Position numbers and translations under genes: made by a program. Of a stretch of 22,509 nucleotides of DNA, positions 1 to 8,085 are shown one piece after another; position 1 is the first letter of the stretch; every line of letters starts with the position of its first letter. The stretch lies in assembly GCA_038230515.1 (NCBI GenBank), contig JBBRND010000048.1:1-22509 (forward strand), read 5' to 3'. The notes under the pieces are model-generated. The model had not been told where the DNA came from. It worked only from the letters and a program-made list of their open reading frames with translations, and made no database searches. The DNA comes from JAPLDB01 sp038230515. GTDB lineage: Bacteria > Bacteroidota > Bacteroidia > AKYH767-A > 2013-40CM-41-45.

Positions 1-1
1 A

Positions 2-2815
2 CAAAACACCGACAGCACCTGGCAACAGGTTACCATAAAATACAAGACAGATTATTTTTTAGTGCCGCAGGATACCGTGCCTGCACCTTCGAGCTTACTT
101 TTCTATCCGAACCACGGGCAGATTATTGATACCAACGACAGCTTGCGCAATGATGTTTTCTTTTATACGATCAATCAGTACCCGAAACTTTATTTTCAAA
201 AGGACAGCATTGATTTTGTGTTTGCAAAAGTTGATAATGATACTGCTACAACTGATACGCTTGAGCGGATTGCCATGACTTTTGTAGATGGCGACATACA
301 CAAAGCGCCCTACACCGATGTTACACACGATACAGATCAGGTGCTGAATTATTTTCTGGGTCAATGCCCTGCCGGAATAACAGGAGTAACGGGTAGCGAA
401 AAACTTATGTACAGCAAAGTTTATAGTAAAACAGATGTTATCTTTGCTAATAATAATGCAGGAATGAAATTTCAGATTATCATAAATAATGGTGGAGAAC
501 CCGGAAAGGTGAAGTTGCACTTTACAGGACATCATTTATTGAGCATTGTAAATAGCTCCGACTTAAAAATTGATGGTGCGCTTGGCTCTTTTACTTACGA
601 GCGCCCATTGGTCTATCAACTTGACGGGATGGGTAACCGAGTTTCTCTTGGGTGGCTTGCTTCTTACAATATTATTGACAGTGCTGATGTAGTGTTTGCA
701 CTTGGAGGACCTTATAATGCGTTGTTGCCGCTGGTGTTTGAGTGTGCGAGGGCTGTGTTGCCAACCTCAAATTCCGCTCAAGGAAATTTAGATTGGAGTT
801 CGTGGTGTGGTGGTACTGGAACGGAGGATTTTGTGGATGCTTTAACAGATTATGCTCATAATAAAATTGTCGTTGGGAATGAATTGGGAAATAATTTTCC
901 TTTACAAACCAGTATTACTCCCTTTCAAGGAAGTAATGCCGGAGATGATGATGCTGTAATTGTAAAGTTTAATTATTTGGGTCAAAAAAAATGGGCAACA
1001 TACGTTGGAGGCTCCGGGGAGGATTTCGGACAAGGTGTGACGATTGATTCTGACCACCATATTTATATTGTTGGGCATACAAGGTCTCAGGATTTCCCTC
1101 ATCATGATTACAATACGGCTTCTACTTCCGATTTTTATCAAGATCAAATAGCGGGTACTACTTCACCATGGGATGGATTTATTTTTGAGCTTGGGGAAGA
1201 TGTTGGATTTGGTACCCAAACAGAAATCTGGGGCACTTATTTCGGGGGTGCAGCAGGAAGGGATTGGTTTGAAAAAACAAAGATTGATGGCTCGGACAAT
1301 TTGTTCATAGTTGGCAATACGAATTCTGTAGATTTTCCTGTTCCCGCTTCTCAACCGGGCGGAGCTTATTTTCAACCATGTGCTGATTATTCTACACTTT
1401 CCTGCACAACCGTAAGTGGTTCAACAACGGTTACTACGACTTCAACAGCAGGAATAATAATTGGCAGTTTTGTTATCGGAAATGGCATTCCAACTGGCGC
1501 AACTGTTGTAAGTACTGCTGGAACAACATTCGTAATAAGCATTGCTGCTACAGTAAGTGCAACTAGCCCCCTGACATTTTCAGATGGCTATGACGGGGTA
1601 ATGGTAAAATTCGATTCTGATCATATTCTAAAATGGTCAACATGTTATGGAGGTAACTCCTATGATGCTACCACCAATTTAGATATTGATCAGTCAGGAA
1701 ATGTATTTGTTATCGGACTTACTCAATCATCTAACTTACCAACTTACGACCCTAATTCCACAAATGATTATTTTGATAACGTTCTAAACGGAAATTCCGA
1801 TGCGTTTATCCTAAAGTTCAGTAACAATGGTACGAGAGGATATGCGACTTATTATGGTGGAAACGGAGATGAAAGAGGTGGCAGTCAATGGATAGGTCTT
1901 CCTTATAATGACTATGGAGGTGTAGGCGGATCCATCATAGTTACTTCTTCCGGTGATTTCTATCTCACAGGATCAACAACCTCTACTGACAATGCATGGT
2001 TGCACTCACCGGGTGGCAACACATACTATCAAGGTTCAAATGGCGGAAATAGCGATGTTTGGATTGCGGAATTCAACTCCGGACTGTCCCGTATATGGGG
2101 TACTTACTATGGAGGAGATGGCTATGAATTTGGAAATGATATATGCGTTGATAACGCGGGAATAATATATGTTACAGGCACTGCAGCATATCAAAGCACA
2201 CTAATGCCATTCCCTTCTGCTCCACCAGGAACATATACCCACGCACCATCAGGATTTTTAGATTGTTTTATTACGGCATTTACGAGATGGGGAACTAACA
2301 TCTGGGGAACTTATTTCGGTGGCTCTTCTAATCTGTTTGTTAATGGGGATAAGGGTGTTTGCATGACTTATGATCAGAGTCCATATTTAAATCAAGTAGT
2401 AGTGTATGGGTATACAGAAAGCAATGATTATATTCATGAAGACCCAGGTAATGGTGTTTACATGCAATCAAGTATGTTAGGAGCTTATGATGCTTCATTG
2501 ACTCGATTTACTACTGATGTATTACACGCAATTTCAATCAACGTGAATGATATTAGCTCAAAAGAAAATTCACTAAGTATATTTCCAAATCCGGCAAATA
2601 ATGCTTGCGACATTTTGTTTGAAAATAAAGTTGCAGCGCCATTGAGTATAGTGCTATTCAATTTTCTTGGCGAAGAAGTGAAAAAGGTTAATTTAGGAAG
2701 ACAGATCGGAACAGTACACTATCAATTGGACATTTCCGGTCTTCCGGTCGGCATCTACCAAATTTTAGTTATGGGCAAAGACGAATCTTGGAGTAACAAA
2801 CTGGCTAAATACTAA
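2..2815 (+). CDS. SBBP-type seven-bladed beta-propeller protein with T9SS sorting domain (5' end outside window)
   Basis: The reading frame is open from base 2 with no stop, so the gene very probably starts left of the window; an internal GTG at 62 is the first possible start inside it. Residue numbers here count from that GTG. The N-terminal ~220 residues resemble the DUF7948-type domain that precedes SBBP repeats in Bacteroidota. Seven repeats of the form W-x-T-(Y/C)-(Y/F/V)-G-G follow near residues 245, 310, 389, 524, 593, 678 and 750, each with a later V-G-x-T-like strand, which suggests a seven-bladed propeller. The last ~80 residues (from about 835, with motif FPNPANN and ending in a lysine-rich strand) are a type A T9SS sorting domain, so the protein should be exported through the outer membrane by the Por/Gld machinery and released or surface-anchored. 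Residues ~450-508 are a Ser/Thr/Gly/Val-rich insertion inside a blade loop. Ligand and role are unknown. The stop codon directly abuts the next gene's ATG. Confidence 0.9.
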   Translation, partial: QNTDSTWQQVTIKYKTDYFLVPQDTVPAPSSLLFYPNHGQIIDTNDSLRNDVFFYTINQYPKLYFQKDSIDFVFAKVDNDTATTDTLERIAMTFVDGDIHKAPYTDVTHDTDQVLNYFLGQCPAGITGVTGSEKLMYSKVYSKTDVIFANNNAGMKFQIIINNGGEPGKVKLHFTGHHLLSIVNSSDLKIDGALGSFTYERPLVYQLDGMGNRVSLGWLASYNIIDSADVVFALGGPYNALLPLVFECARAVLPTSNSAQGNLDWSSWCGGTGTEDFVDALTDYAHNKIVVGNELGNNFPLQTSITPFQGSNAGDDDAVIVKFNYLGQKKWATYVGGSGEDFGQGVTIDSDHHIYIVGHTRSQDFPHHDYNTASTSDFYQDQIAGTTSPWDGFIFELGEDVGFGTQTEIWGTYFGGAAGRDWFEKTKIDGSDNLFIVGNTNSVDFPVPASQPGGAYFQPCADYSTLSCTTVSGSTTVTTTSTAGIIIGSFVIGNGIPTGATVVSTAGTTFVISIAATVSATSPLTFSDGYDGVMVKFDSDHILKWSTCYGGNSYDATTNLDIDQSGNVFVIGLTQSSNLPTYDPNSTNDYFDNVLNGNSDAFILKFSNNGTRGYATYYGGNGDERGGSQWIGLPYNDYGGVGGSIIVTSSGDFYLTGSTTSTDNAWLHSPGGNTYYQGSNGGNSDVWIAEFNSGLSRIWGTYYGGDGYEFGNDICVDNAGIIYVTGTAAYQSTLMPFPSAPPGTYTHAPSGFLDCFITAFTRWGTNIWGTYFGGSSNLFVNGDKGVCMTYDQSPYLNQVVVYGYTESNDYIHEDPGNGVYMQSSMLGAYDASLTRFTTDVLHAISINVNDISSKENSLSIFPNPANNACDILFENKVAAPLSIVLFNFLGEEVKKVNLGRQIGTVHYQLDISGLPVGIYQILVMGKDESWSNKLAKY

Positions 2816-4210
2816 ATGAGACTATTCATTTGCATTATTTTCCTCTCCGCTATCGGCTGCCAGTGCTATAGTCAAAATTGGCAGTCGCTTGCCGGTGGTC
2901 TCGGTATATGGGGTGCTAGAACGATGTATGCAGATTCTAACTATCTATATGTTTCGGGCAATTTTTCAATAGTGGACGGAAAACACTTTAAAGGAATTGC
3001 CCGTTGGAATGGCTCTCAATGGGATTCACTAAGTACAGGGGTTAACGGGATGGATACCGTAAACCAGTGGCCTGGAGGATTTATTACTACAATGATTCCG
3101 TTCAATAATAAACTCTATGTATGTGGTGGTTTTAACTCATTAGGGCATATTCATGCCGATGGATTTGGAACATGGAACGGTTTATCTTGGGATACAACAG
3201 CAATACAGCCGGGAGGAGGAGGGTGTCTCTTTGTAAGTAATAACGAATTATACTTAGGTGGTTCGTTTGATACTTTAGCTGGGATTGCGGCTAACAGCAT
3301 CATAAAATGGAATGGTACTACATGGCAAAGTTTAGGATTCCCTAACTTCTATCTCTACCCTTTTATTGATACCTATGCATCTATTATGTCTATTTGTGAA
3401 TATAATGGAAGAATTTATGCAGCGGGAGCTTTTGAATCGTATCCTTTAGGAACAGATACTGTAGGAAACATTCTTTGTTATGATGGCGGCAACTGGACAT
3501 CTGTAGCTGGTGGCGTGAAGGGCTTTAATGCGGGAATTGGAGATATGGTCGTCTATCATGGAGAACTATATGTAGGAGGGTTATTTTCCAAAGCCGATGG
3601 TAATCCAGGAGAAAACATTCAGAAATGGAACGGCACATCATGGAGTGATGTAGGCGGAGGAACAGGAGTTTCAAACGCTAATGTTTTTAAGCTGCTTATA
3701 TGGCAAGATAAGCTTTATGCAATAGGCATGTTTCAGCAGGCAGGAGGAATTCCCGCAGATGGAATTGCAGTTTGGGATGGAATAAAATGGTGTGGTTTAG
3801 GCAGCAACTTCGATAATTCAATTCTTGCAGCAGCAGCTTATCACGATTCTTTATTTGTCGGTGGTGGTTTTAGAACAATTGATGGAGATACAATGAACTT
3901 TATTGCAAAATGGACGGGCGGTAATTTTACGGACACGTGCAGTACAATTGGAATCAATGAAAATGAACAGTTGCTCTCCGAATTTTATGTTTATCCTAAT
4001 CCTACTTCCTCCCACATTACCATCAACTCCTCGATTTCATTTTCTCATTTACTAATTAGAGATGCTATTGGCAGAATTTTAATAACGCAAACACTTCCTG
4101 CAAACACAACACACAAAGAGTTATGTATTTCAGAACTTGCAGCGGGGGTTTATTTTGTAACGGTGGAGAGTGAGAGAGGAAGGGTGACGAGGAAGTTGGT
4201 GAAGGAGTAA
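2816..4210 (+). CDS. Secreted kelch/delta-60-like beta-propeller protein with T9SS sorting domain
   Basis: 464 residues. The ATG follows the upstream stop codon with no intervening base, so the two genes are probably one transcription unit and perhaps translationally coupled. A signal peptide covers about residues 1-20 (hydrophobic FICIIFLSAIG core, then a cleavage-like CYSQ). The body has seven copies of a W-(N/D/T)-G-x-x-(W/F) motif (one with Y in the first position), each preceded by L-Y-(V/A)-G-G-x-F-like strands, the pattern of kelch or delta-60 repeat propellers. Residues ~382-464 carry the FYVYPNPTSS motif and end with a basic strand (RKLVKE), a type A T9SS sorting domain. The protein is expected to be exported and act outside the cell, perhaps as an adhesin or binding protein; no catalytic residues are recognisable. 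The gene pairing suggests a joint surface function with the upstream propeller, which is inference. Confidence 0.88.
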   Translation: MRLFICIIFLSAIGCQCYSQNWQSLAGGLGIWGARTMYADSNYLYVSGNFSIVDGKHFKGIARWNGSQWDSLSTGVNGMDTVNQWPGGFITTMIPFNNKLYVCGGFNSLGHIHADGFGTWNGLSWDTTAIQPGGGGCLFVSNNELYLGGSFDTLAGIAANSIIKWNGTTWQSLGFPNFYLYPFIDTYASIMSICEYNGRIYAAGAFESYPLGTDTVGNILCYDGGNWTSVAGGVKGFNAGIGDMVVYHGELYVGGLFSKADGNPGENIQKWNGTSWSDVGGGTGVSNANVFKLLIWQDKLYAIGMFQQAGGIPADGIAVWDGIKWCGLGSNFDNSILAAAAYHDSLFVGGGFRTIDGDTMNFIAKWTGGNFTDTCSTIGINENEQLLSEFYVYPNPTSSHITINSSISFSHLLIRDAIGRILITQTLPANTTHKELCISELAAGVYFVTVESERGRVTRKLVKE

Positions 4211-4300
4211 CGATGCGTCATGCAAAATGCAATTCCGTGTTGGCAGGTGTTGTTCGTTAGCTTCCTGTAAGGCGTAAAAATAGAAAACCTCTCTTAACTC

Positions 4301-4519
4301 ATGAATCAATACAAAAGCCGGAGCGGCAAACCATCAGGAGTTAACGCATACAGATCAGGTTCGGATTTTATTGTAGTAAAATTTGTGAATGGAGATGTTT
4401 ATACTTACTCCTACGATACCGCAGGAAGGAAAGCGGTTGAAACAATGAAGCAGTTGGCAAATGCTCAGTTGGGGTTGGCTACTTACATCTCGCAAATTAA
4501 TCCTGCTTATGAAAAGTAG
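4301..4519 (+). CDS. Small KTSC-like protein
   Basis: 72 residues, no signal peptide and no membrane segment. The centre reads as strand-turn-strand (FIVVKFVNGDVYTY) followed by an amphipathic helix and a GLATYISQ tail. This resembles small proteins of the KTSC-domain type (an aromatic strand of the form VxFxNGxxYxY), which are thought to have roles linked to RNA or to lysyl-tRNA synthetase; that function is not shown here. The ATG at 4301 fits the domain start. The gene stands alone, 90 bp after the propeller pair and 131 bp before the PAS gene. The family assignment is by pattern only. The regular composition and codon use make a real gene likely. Confidence 0.65.
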   Translation: MNQYKSRSGKPSGVNAYRSGSDFIVVKFVNGDVYTYSYDTAGRKAVETMKQLANAQLGLATYISQINPAYEK

Positions 4520-4650
4520 AAAACTACTTCGGGATGTAACAACTATCAGTATGTGAACGCGTATATTTTTTGGGTTCTTTGTCTTAGCATATTTCTTTTC
4601 GTTTTGTTATTTCCCCATTTATAAATTCACTTTTCTAAACTAAAAATAAG

Positions 4651-5022
4651 ATGGAAATCAATCTTGACGGTACTCTCCGGGTTATCAGCGGCAGAGGCAT
4701 TCACCTGCTTAATTATCCTGCTTGGCTTTTTAATGCCAACACATTAAAAATTGTGGATGGCAATCAACTTGCGTTACAGTTTTGCGAGTACGAGCATCAT
4801 GAATTTATCGGGCTAAGCATTAAAGAACTCTGGCATGGAGAAGACCTCCAAGACATTCTTGATGATCTTGAAACGAACGTTTATGAGCGAAGCTTTTTCG
4901 GCAACTTAAAGCACACAAAGAAAAGCGGAGAAATAGTAATCATGCGCGTACAGGCAACGCGGCTTTTCAACCCCGACAATACCTGGGTAGTGCATCTCGT
5001 TCCGAGAAAGGGAGGGTATTAA
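4651..5022 (+). CDS. Stand-alone PAS-domain protein
   Basis: 123 residues, cytoplasmic (no signal or membrane segment). Residues ~22-115 fit one PAS fold: an initial strand (PAWLFNA), the N-x-x-A-L-x-F-C-x-Y helix that follows the first hairpin, the FIGLSIKELW turn, and a closing pair of strands (IVIMRVQATRLF, then WVVHLVPR). No kinase, GGDEF, HTH or other output domain is attached. Such single-PAS proteins may sense a small ligand or act as a partner for a separate kinase; the ligand cannot be read from sequence. The ATG at 4651 is followed directly by the coding frame. A palindromic repeat (5035-5065) starts 13 bp after the stop. The gene is not clearly co-transcribed with either neighbour. 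Confidence 0.75.
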   Translation: MEINLDGTLRVISGRGIHLLNYPAWLFNANTLKIVDGNQLALQFCEYEHHEFIGLSIKELWHGEDLQDILDDLETNVYERSFFGNLKHTKKSGEIVIMRVQATRLFNPDNTWVVHLVPRKGGY

Positions 5023-5034
5023 CTGAATCCAAAT

Positions 5035-5065
5035 CCTGACAGGTTTAGTGTAATTTCCTCTCAGG
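5035..5065. repeat. Imperfect palindrome, CCTGACAGG family, copy 1
   Basis: Arms CCTGACAGG (5035-5043) and CCTCTCAGG (5057-5065) pair at 8 of 9 positions around a 13-nt loop. The same architecture recurs at 5176-5205, and a decayed relative lies near 4242-4273. It is REP-like and has no T-run, so it is not a convincing terminator. Confidence 0.6.
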
Positions 5066-5111
5066 GTATAAAATCAGAGATAAGCATCAAACAATATAAA
5101 CTATAACCACC

Positions 5112-5165
5112 ATGCTTCAGCATCTCAAAAAATTCTGCATCCTTTCTTTTGCACTGTTTGTTTGA
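5112..5165 (+). pseudogene. Possible gene remnant: signal-peptide start followed by a stop
   Basis: An ATG opens a 17-codon frame reading MLQHLKKFCILSFALFV and then TGA. This has the basic n-region and hydrophobic core of a Bacteroidota signal peptide, but no mature protein follows in any frame. It may be the 5' stub of a decayed exported-protein gene, or chance. It lies between two copies of the palindromic repeat. Confidence 0.25.
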
Positions 5166-5175
5166 GACCCCACCT

Positions 5176-5205
5176 CCTGACAGGTTAGCTTAGCTTCCTT
5201 TCAGG
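5176..5205. repeat. Imperfect palindrome, CCTGACAGG family, copy 2
   Basis: Arms CCTGACAGG (5176-5184) and CCTTTCAGG (5197-5205) pair at 8 of 9 positions around a 12-nt loop. The inner sequence TTAGCTTCCT is shared with a decayed copy at about 4256-4265, downstream of the propeller gene. Confidence 0.6.
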
Positions 5206-5424
5206 TGTACCATAAGTAAGACACAAAACAGTACCCACAGACTTTTGCGGAGAGAGCGGGAGGTAAAAAGATATGGGAGTAAAGTTATCCCAAGGAGTTT
5301 TGGTGGTTGAGCATGTAAGAGTACCACTCTTTTTCAGCTTCGAAATATTTATTTTCAGCTAGTTGGTCAATGGCTTAAATCCACCCTCTGCGGTTGTGTG
5401 TAAAATAATCTGAAAAAATATTTT

Positions 5425-5454
5425 TTGCTGAATCCGGCAATCTTAATAAGTTTG
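5425..5454 (+). promoter_or_regulatory. Bacteroidota-type promoter for the porin-amt unit
   Basis: TTG at 5425-5427 is followed after exactly 19 bp by TAAGTTTG at 5447-5454. This matches the phylum's -33/-7 consensus TTG-N19-TAnnTTTG. Transcription would start near 5460, giving a leader of roughly 20-25 nt to the ATG at 5484. Confidence 0.72.
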
Positions 5455-5483
5455 CTCATAACCAACCAACCAAAAACACCTTG

Positions 5484-6602
5484 ATGAGAAAAAAAGTACT
5501 ACTCATTGCTGCGGCATTTTCTTTTTTATTTGCCGTAAAATCAGTTGCACAATCCGACTCTACTTCTAAGTTTTCATGGAGCGGATATGTAGATGCTTAC
5601 TACGCTTATTATACTGACAGCGTAGGAGAGGGCAATTACCAAAAGTTTCCTTCCATTGCTCCACGCAGCAATCAGGTGGGATTGAATACAGCCCAACTTA
5701 CTTTTCAATATGATGGAGAAAAAGTGCGCGCACTTGCCACGCTTCACGTTGGAGACATTGCCCGATGTGCATGGTCGAACACTTTCAATAACATTATGGA
5801 AGCCCATGCGGGGGTTCGGCTCTGCAAAACACTCTGGCTCGATGCAGGACTTTTCAGAACGCATGTTGGAGTTGAGGGATTATTGCCAAGAGAAAATTTT
5901 GCAAGCTGCGTTTCCATAAATACTTTTTACGAACCGTATTTCGAAAGTGGCATTCGTTTAAATTACAATCCGAACACAAAGCTTGCTGTCACTCTTTTGC
6001 TACTCAATGGGTACAATATGTATGAGGACAACAACGAAAAAAAATCACTCGGAGCGTTGATCACTTATGCATTTAATGATAAGGCAAGTATTGGCTACAG
6101 CAATTATACAGGCGATGATACGCCCACACAACCAGACAGCATCAAAACCATTTCGCACCTTCGCATTCACAATTCCTTATTCTTTAACTACCAATACCAC
6201 AAATTGAAAATACAGATTGGTGGCGATTATGTACTGCAACAAAATTCAGGCATTGACAATTCAAACAATCTTCCTGATTCAACTACGGCAGTTATGACGA
6301 GCGGTGTGGTAAGTTTAAAGTTAGCAGCAACTAAATCGTTTGCTGCATACATCAGAGGAGAATATTTTAATGACCCGGAGGGTTTCATGGGTGGAATATT
6401 TATTGACAAGCAGGGCCGGTTTACGGGTTACAATCTTACCGGAGCAACGCTGGGCGGTGAATACAAACCAACTGAAAATTCATACGTGCGTCTTGAAGCA
6501 CGTCAGTTGCAGATGGATATTAATCAGGAAATATTTAATACAAATGGTGTGAAAACCAGTAGCCGTCTGGAAGTGATCTTCAACATCGGAATTTCTTTTT
6601 GA
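5484..6602 (+). CDS. Outer-membrane beta-barrel (porin-like, BBP2-type) protein
   Basis: 372 residues from the ATG at 5484; a TTG one codon upstream (5481) is an alternative but less likely start. A signal peptide is clear (MRKKVLLIAAAFSFLFAVKSVAQ). The mature part alternates polar and aromatic strands typical of a barrel: FSWSGYVDAYYAYY at the front, then repeated G-Y/F-x-Y hairpins, and a C-terminal strand ending in VIFNIGISF with a terminal Phe, the usual outer-membrane barrel signature. It resembles the putative beta-barrel porin-2 family found next to ammonium transporters in Bacteroidota. Its own promoter lies at 5425-5454. The amt gene follows 87 bp later with no visible promoter between them, so it may supply the outer-membrane route for ammonium or small cations. 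That role is inferred from context. Confidence 0.85.
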   Translation: MRKKVLLIAAAFSFLFAVKSVAQSDSTSKFSWSGYVDAYYAYYTDSVGEGNYQKFPSIAPRSNQVGLNTAQLTFQYDGEKVRALATLHVGDIARCAWSNTFNNIMEAHAGVRLCKTLWLDAGLFRTHVGVEGLLPRENFASCVSINTFYEPYFESGIRLNYNPNTKLAVTLLLLNGYNMYEDNNEKKSLGALITYAFNDKASIGYSNYTGDDTPTQPDSIKTISHLRIHNSLFFNYQYHKLKIQIGGDYVLQQNSGIDNSNNLPDSTTAVMTSGVVSLKLAATKSFAAYIRGEYFNDPEGFMGGIFIDKQGRFTGYNLTGATLGGEYKPTENSYVRLEARQLQMDINQEIFNTNGVKTSSRLEVIFNIGISF

Positions 6603-6689
6603 AAAATATCAACTACCCAATCCTGAATTTCTAATAACGAATAACAGATAACTTCTTCAATCAATCTAACCAATTAAAACCATTCACTT

Positions 6690-7913
6690 ATGTTCGACAC
6701 AGGTACAACGGGCTTTATGCTCCTCGCTACAAGTTTAGTCATGCTTATGACTCCCGGTCTCGCTTTCTTCTACGGAGGGCTTGCCGGAAAACGAAACATT
6801 CTCGGCATCATGATTCAGAGTTTTGTTTCCATGGGAATTACCACCATTCTCTGGTTCCTCTGCGGATACTCGCTTTGCTTCAGTGGCGATGCCTGCGGAG
6901 GCCTTATCGGAAACCTCGACAAGGCATTTATGCAGGGCGTTAATCTCAACACTCCTTTTCCGGGAAATCACAAACTACCTGAATTTGTTTTTATGGCGTA
7001 TCAAATGATGTTTGCCATCATTACACCTGCGCTTATCACAGGTGCGTTTGTAAATCGCGTTACGTTTAAATCGTATTTAATTTTCCTTGTGCTGTGGCAA
7101 CTGCTCGTGTATTATCCGTTCGCGCACATGGTGTGGGGTGGTGGTTTACTTGCACAATGGGGTGTGCTCGATTTTGCAGGAGGCATTGTAGTTCATGCTA
7201 TCGCAGGGTTTGCAGCACTTGCATCAGTAATTTATGTGGGGCATCGGAGAGACAAGCAATCTCCGCCTAACAGCATTCCACTCATCGCCATTGGTACCGG
7301 TTTGCTGTGGTTCGGCTGGTATGGATTTAACGCAGGTAGCGCGCTTGATGTAAATGCTGTTACCGGTCTTGCGTTTTTAAATACAGATGTTGCTGCATCG
7401 TTCGCTGCAATCACATGGCTCATTATTGAATGGAAGTCAACCGGAAAACCTAAGTTTGTAGGATTACTTACAGGTGCGGTGGCGGGACTCGCTACCATTA
7501 CTCCAGCAGCAGGGTATGTATCGTTACCTTCAGCAGTATTTATCGGCATCGCATCGGGCATTGTTTGTTACCTCGCAGTGAATCTGAAAAATAAAATGAA
7601 GTGGGATGATGCTCTTGATGTTTGGGGTGTGCATGGAATTGGCGGTTGTCTGGGTACGATCCTGCTCGGTGTGTTTGCATCGAAAGCAATGAACAGCGCA
7701 GGTACTGACGGACTGATGAGTGGCGGCACAACATTTTTTATGCATCAGTGTGTTGCTGTTATCGGTGCATCAATTTATGCATTCGTGTTTACGTATGTTA
7801 TGTTGATGCTTATTAATAAAGTTACAAAAGTAAAAGTAGCAGAAGCCGATGAAGATGCAGGACTCGATCATTCGCTGCATGGCGAAAAGGCATACGATGA
7901 AGGAACGCTGTAA
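6690..7913 (+). CDS. amt: Ammonium transporter (Amt/Mep/Rh family)
   Basis: 407 residues with about 11 membrane helices; it starts MFDTGTTGFMLLATSLVML. Family hallmarks are present: FFYGGL in helix 1, the twin pore histidines at H169 (in DFAGGIVVHA) and H315 (in VWGVHGIGG), D161 of the conserved FAGG turn, W149 (HMVWGG) and F108 (YQMMFA) at the outer vestibule, and GFNAGSAL around residue 212. The C-terminal tail (AGLDHSLHGEKAY) is the cytoplasmic segment through which PII proteins and C-terminal coupling regulate Amt channels. It moves ammonium across the inner membrane. There is no glnB/glnK next to it, unlike many bacteria, so PII control would have to come from elsewhere. It forms a unit with the porin-like gene upstream and ends at the terminator at 7959-7995. 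Confidence 0.96.
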   Translation: MFDTGTTGFMLLATSLVMLMTPGLAFFYGGLAGKRNILGIMIQSFVSMGITTILWFLCGYSLCFSGDACGGLIGNLDKAFMQGVNLNTPFPGNHKLPEFVFMAYQMMFAIITPALITGAFVNRVTFKSYLIFLVLWQLLVYYPFAHMVWGGGLLAQWGVLDFAGGIVVHAIAGFAALASVIYVGHRRDKQSPPNSIPLIAIGTGLLWFGWYGFNAGSALDVNAVTGLAFLNTDVAASFAAITWLIIEWKSTGKPKFVGLLTGAVAGLATITPAAGYVSLPSAVFIGIASGIVCYLAVNLKNKMKWDDALDVWGVHGIGGCLGTILLGVFASKAMNSAGTDGLMSGGTTFFMHQCVAVIGASIYAFVFTYVMLMLINKVTKVKVAEADEDAGLDHSLHGEKAYDEGTL

Positions 7914-7953
7914 TTTGTTGCAGAGATTCTAAGCAGGATGCTGAAGAATAAAT

Positions 7954-7995
7954 AAAAAAATCCCGACTCTTTGAACTTAGAGTCGGGATTTTTTT
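7954..7995. terminator. Bidirectional rho-independent terminator after amt
   Basis: Perfect 11-bp stem ATCCCGACTCT (7960-7970) / AGAGTCGGGAT (7979-7989) with an 8-nt loop, preceded by a run of A and followed by a run of T. It would stop transcription from either side and closes the porin-amt unit. Confidence 0.92.
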
Positions 7996-8034
7996 AATTG
8001 CTCTGATTGTGTGATTGCAAAACTGTAAATGCTC

Positions 8035-8069
8035 TTGCACTTTTAGCAAGTATGAATCATGTATATTTG
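8035..8069 (+). promoter_or_regulatory. Possible promoter of the TonB-dependent receptor
   Basis: TATATTTG at 8062-8069 matches the -7 consensus TAnnTTTG, with a TTG at 8035-8037. The 24-bp spacing is longer than the usual 19-20. The -7 element lies downstream of the ATG at 8059, which argues that translation starts at the later ATG (8086). Confidence 0.4.
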
Positions 8070-8085
8070 GAAACCTTTTTACTCT

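Larger units (their letters stand above)
5023..5424. other. Intergenic stretch with repeats but no intact gene
   Basis: About 400 bp between the PAS gene and the porin promoter. It contains two copies of a CCTGACAGG palindrome (5035-5065 and 5176-5205) and a very short signal-peptide-like frame (5112-5165). From about 5210 to 5424 I see no intact frame, no tRNA and no clear hairpin. Confidence 0.6.
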
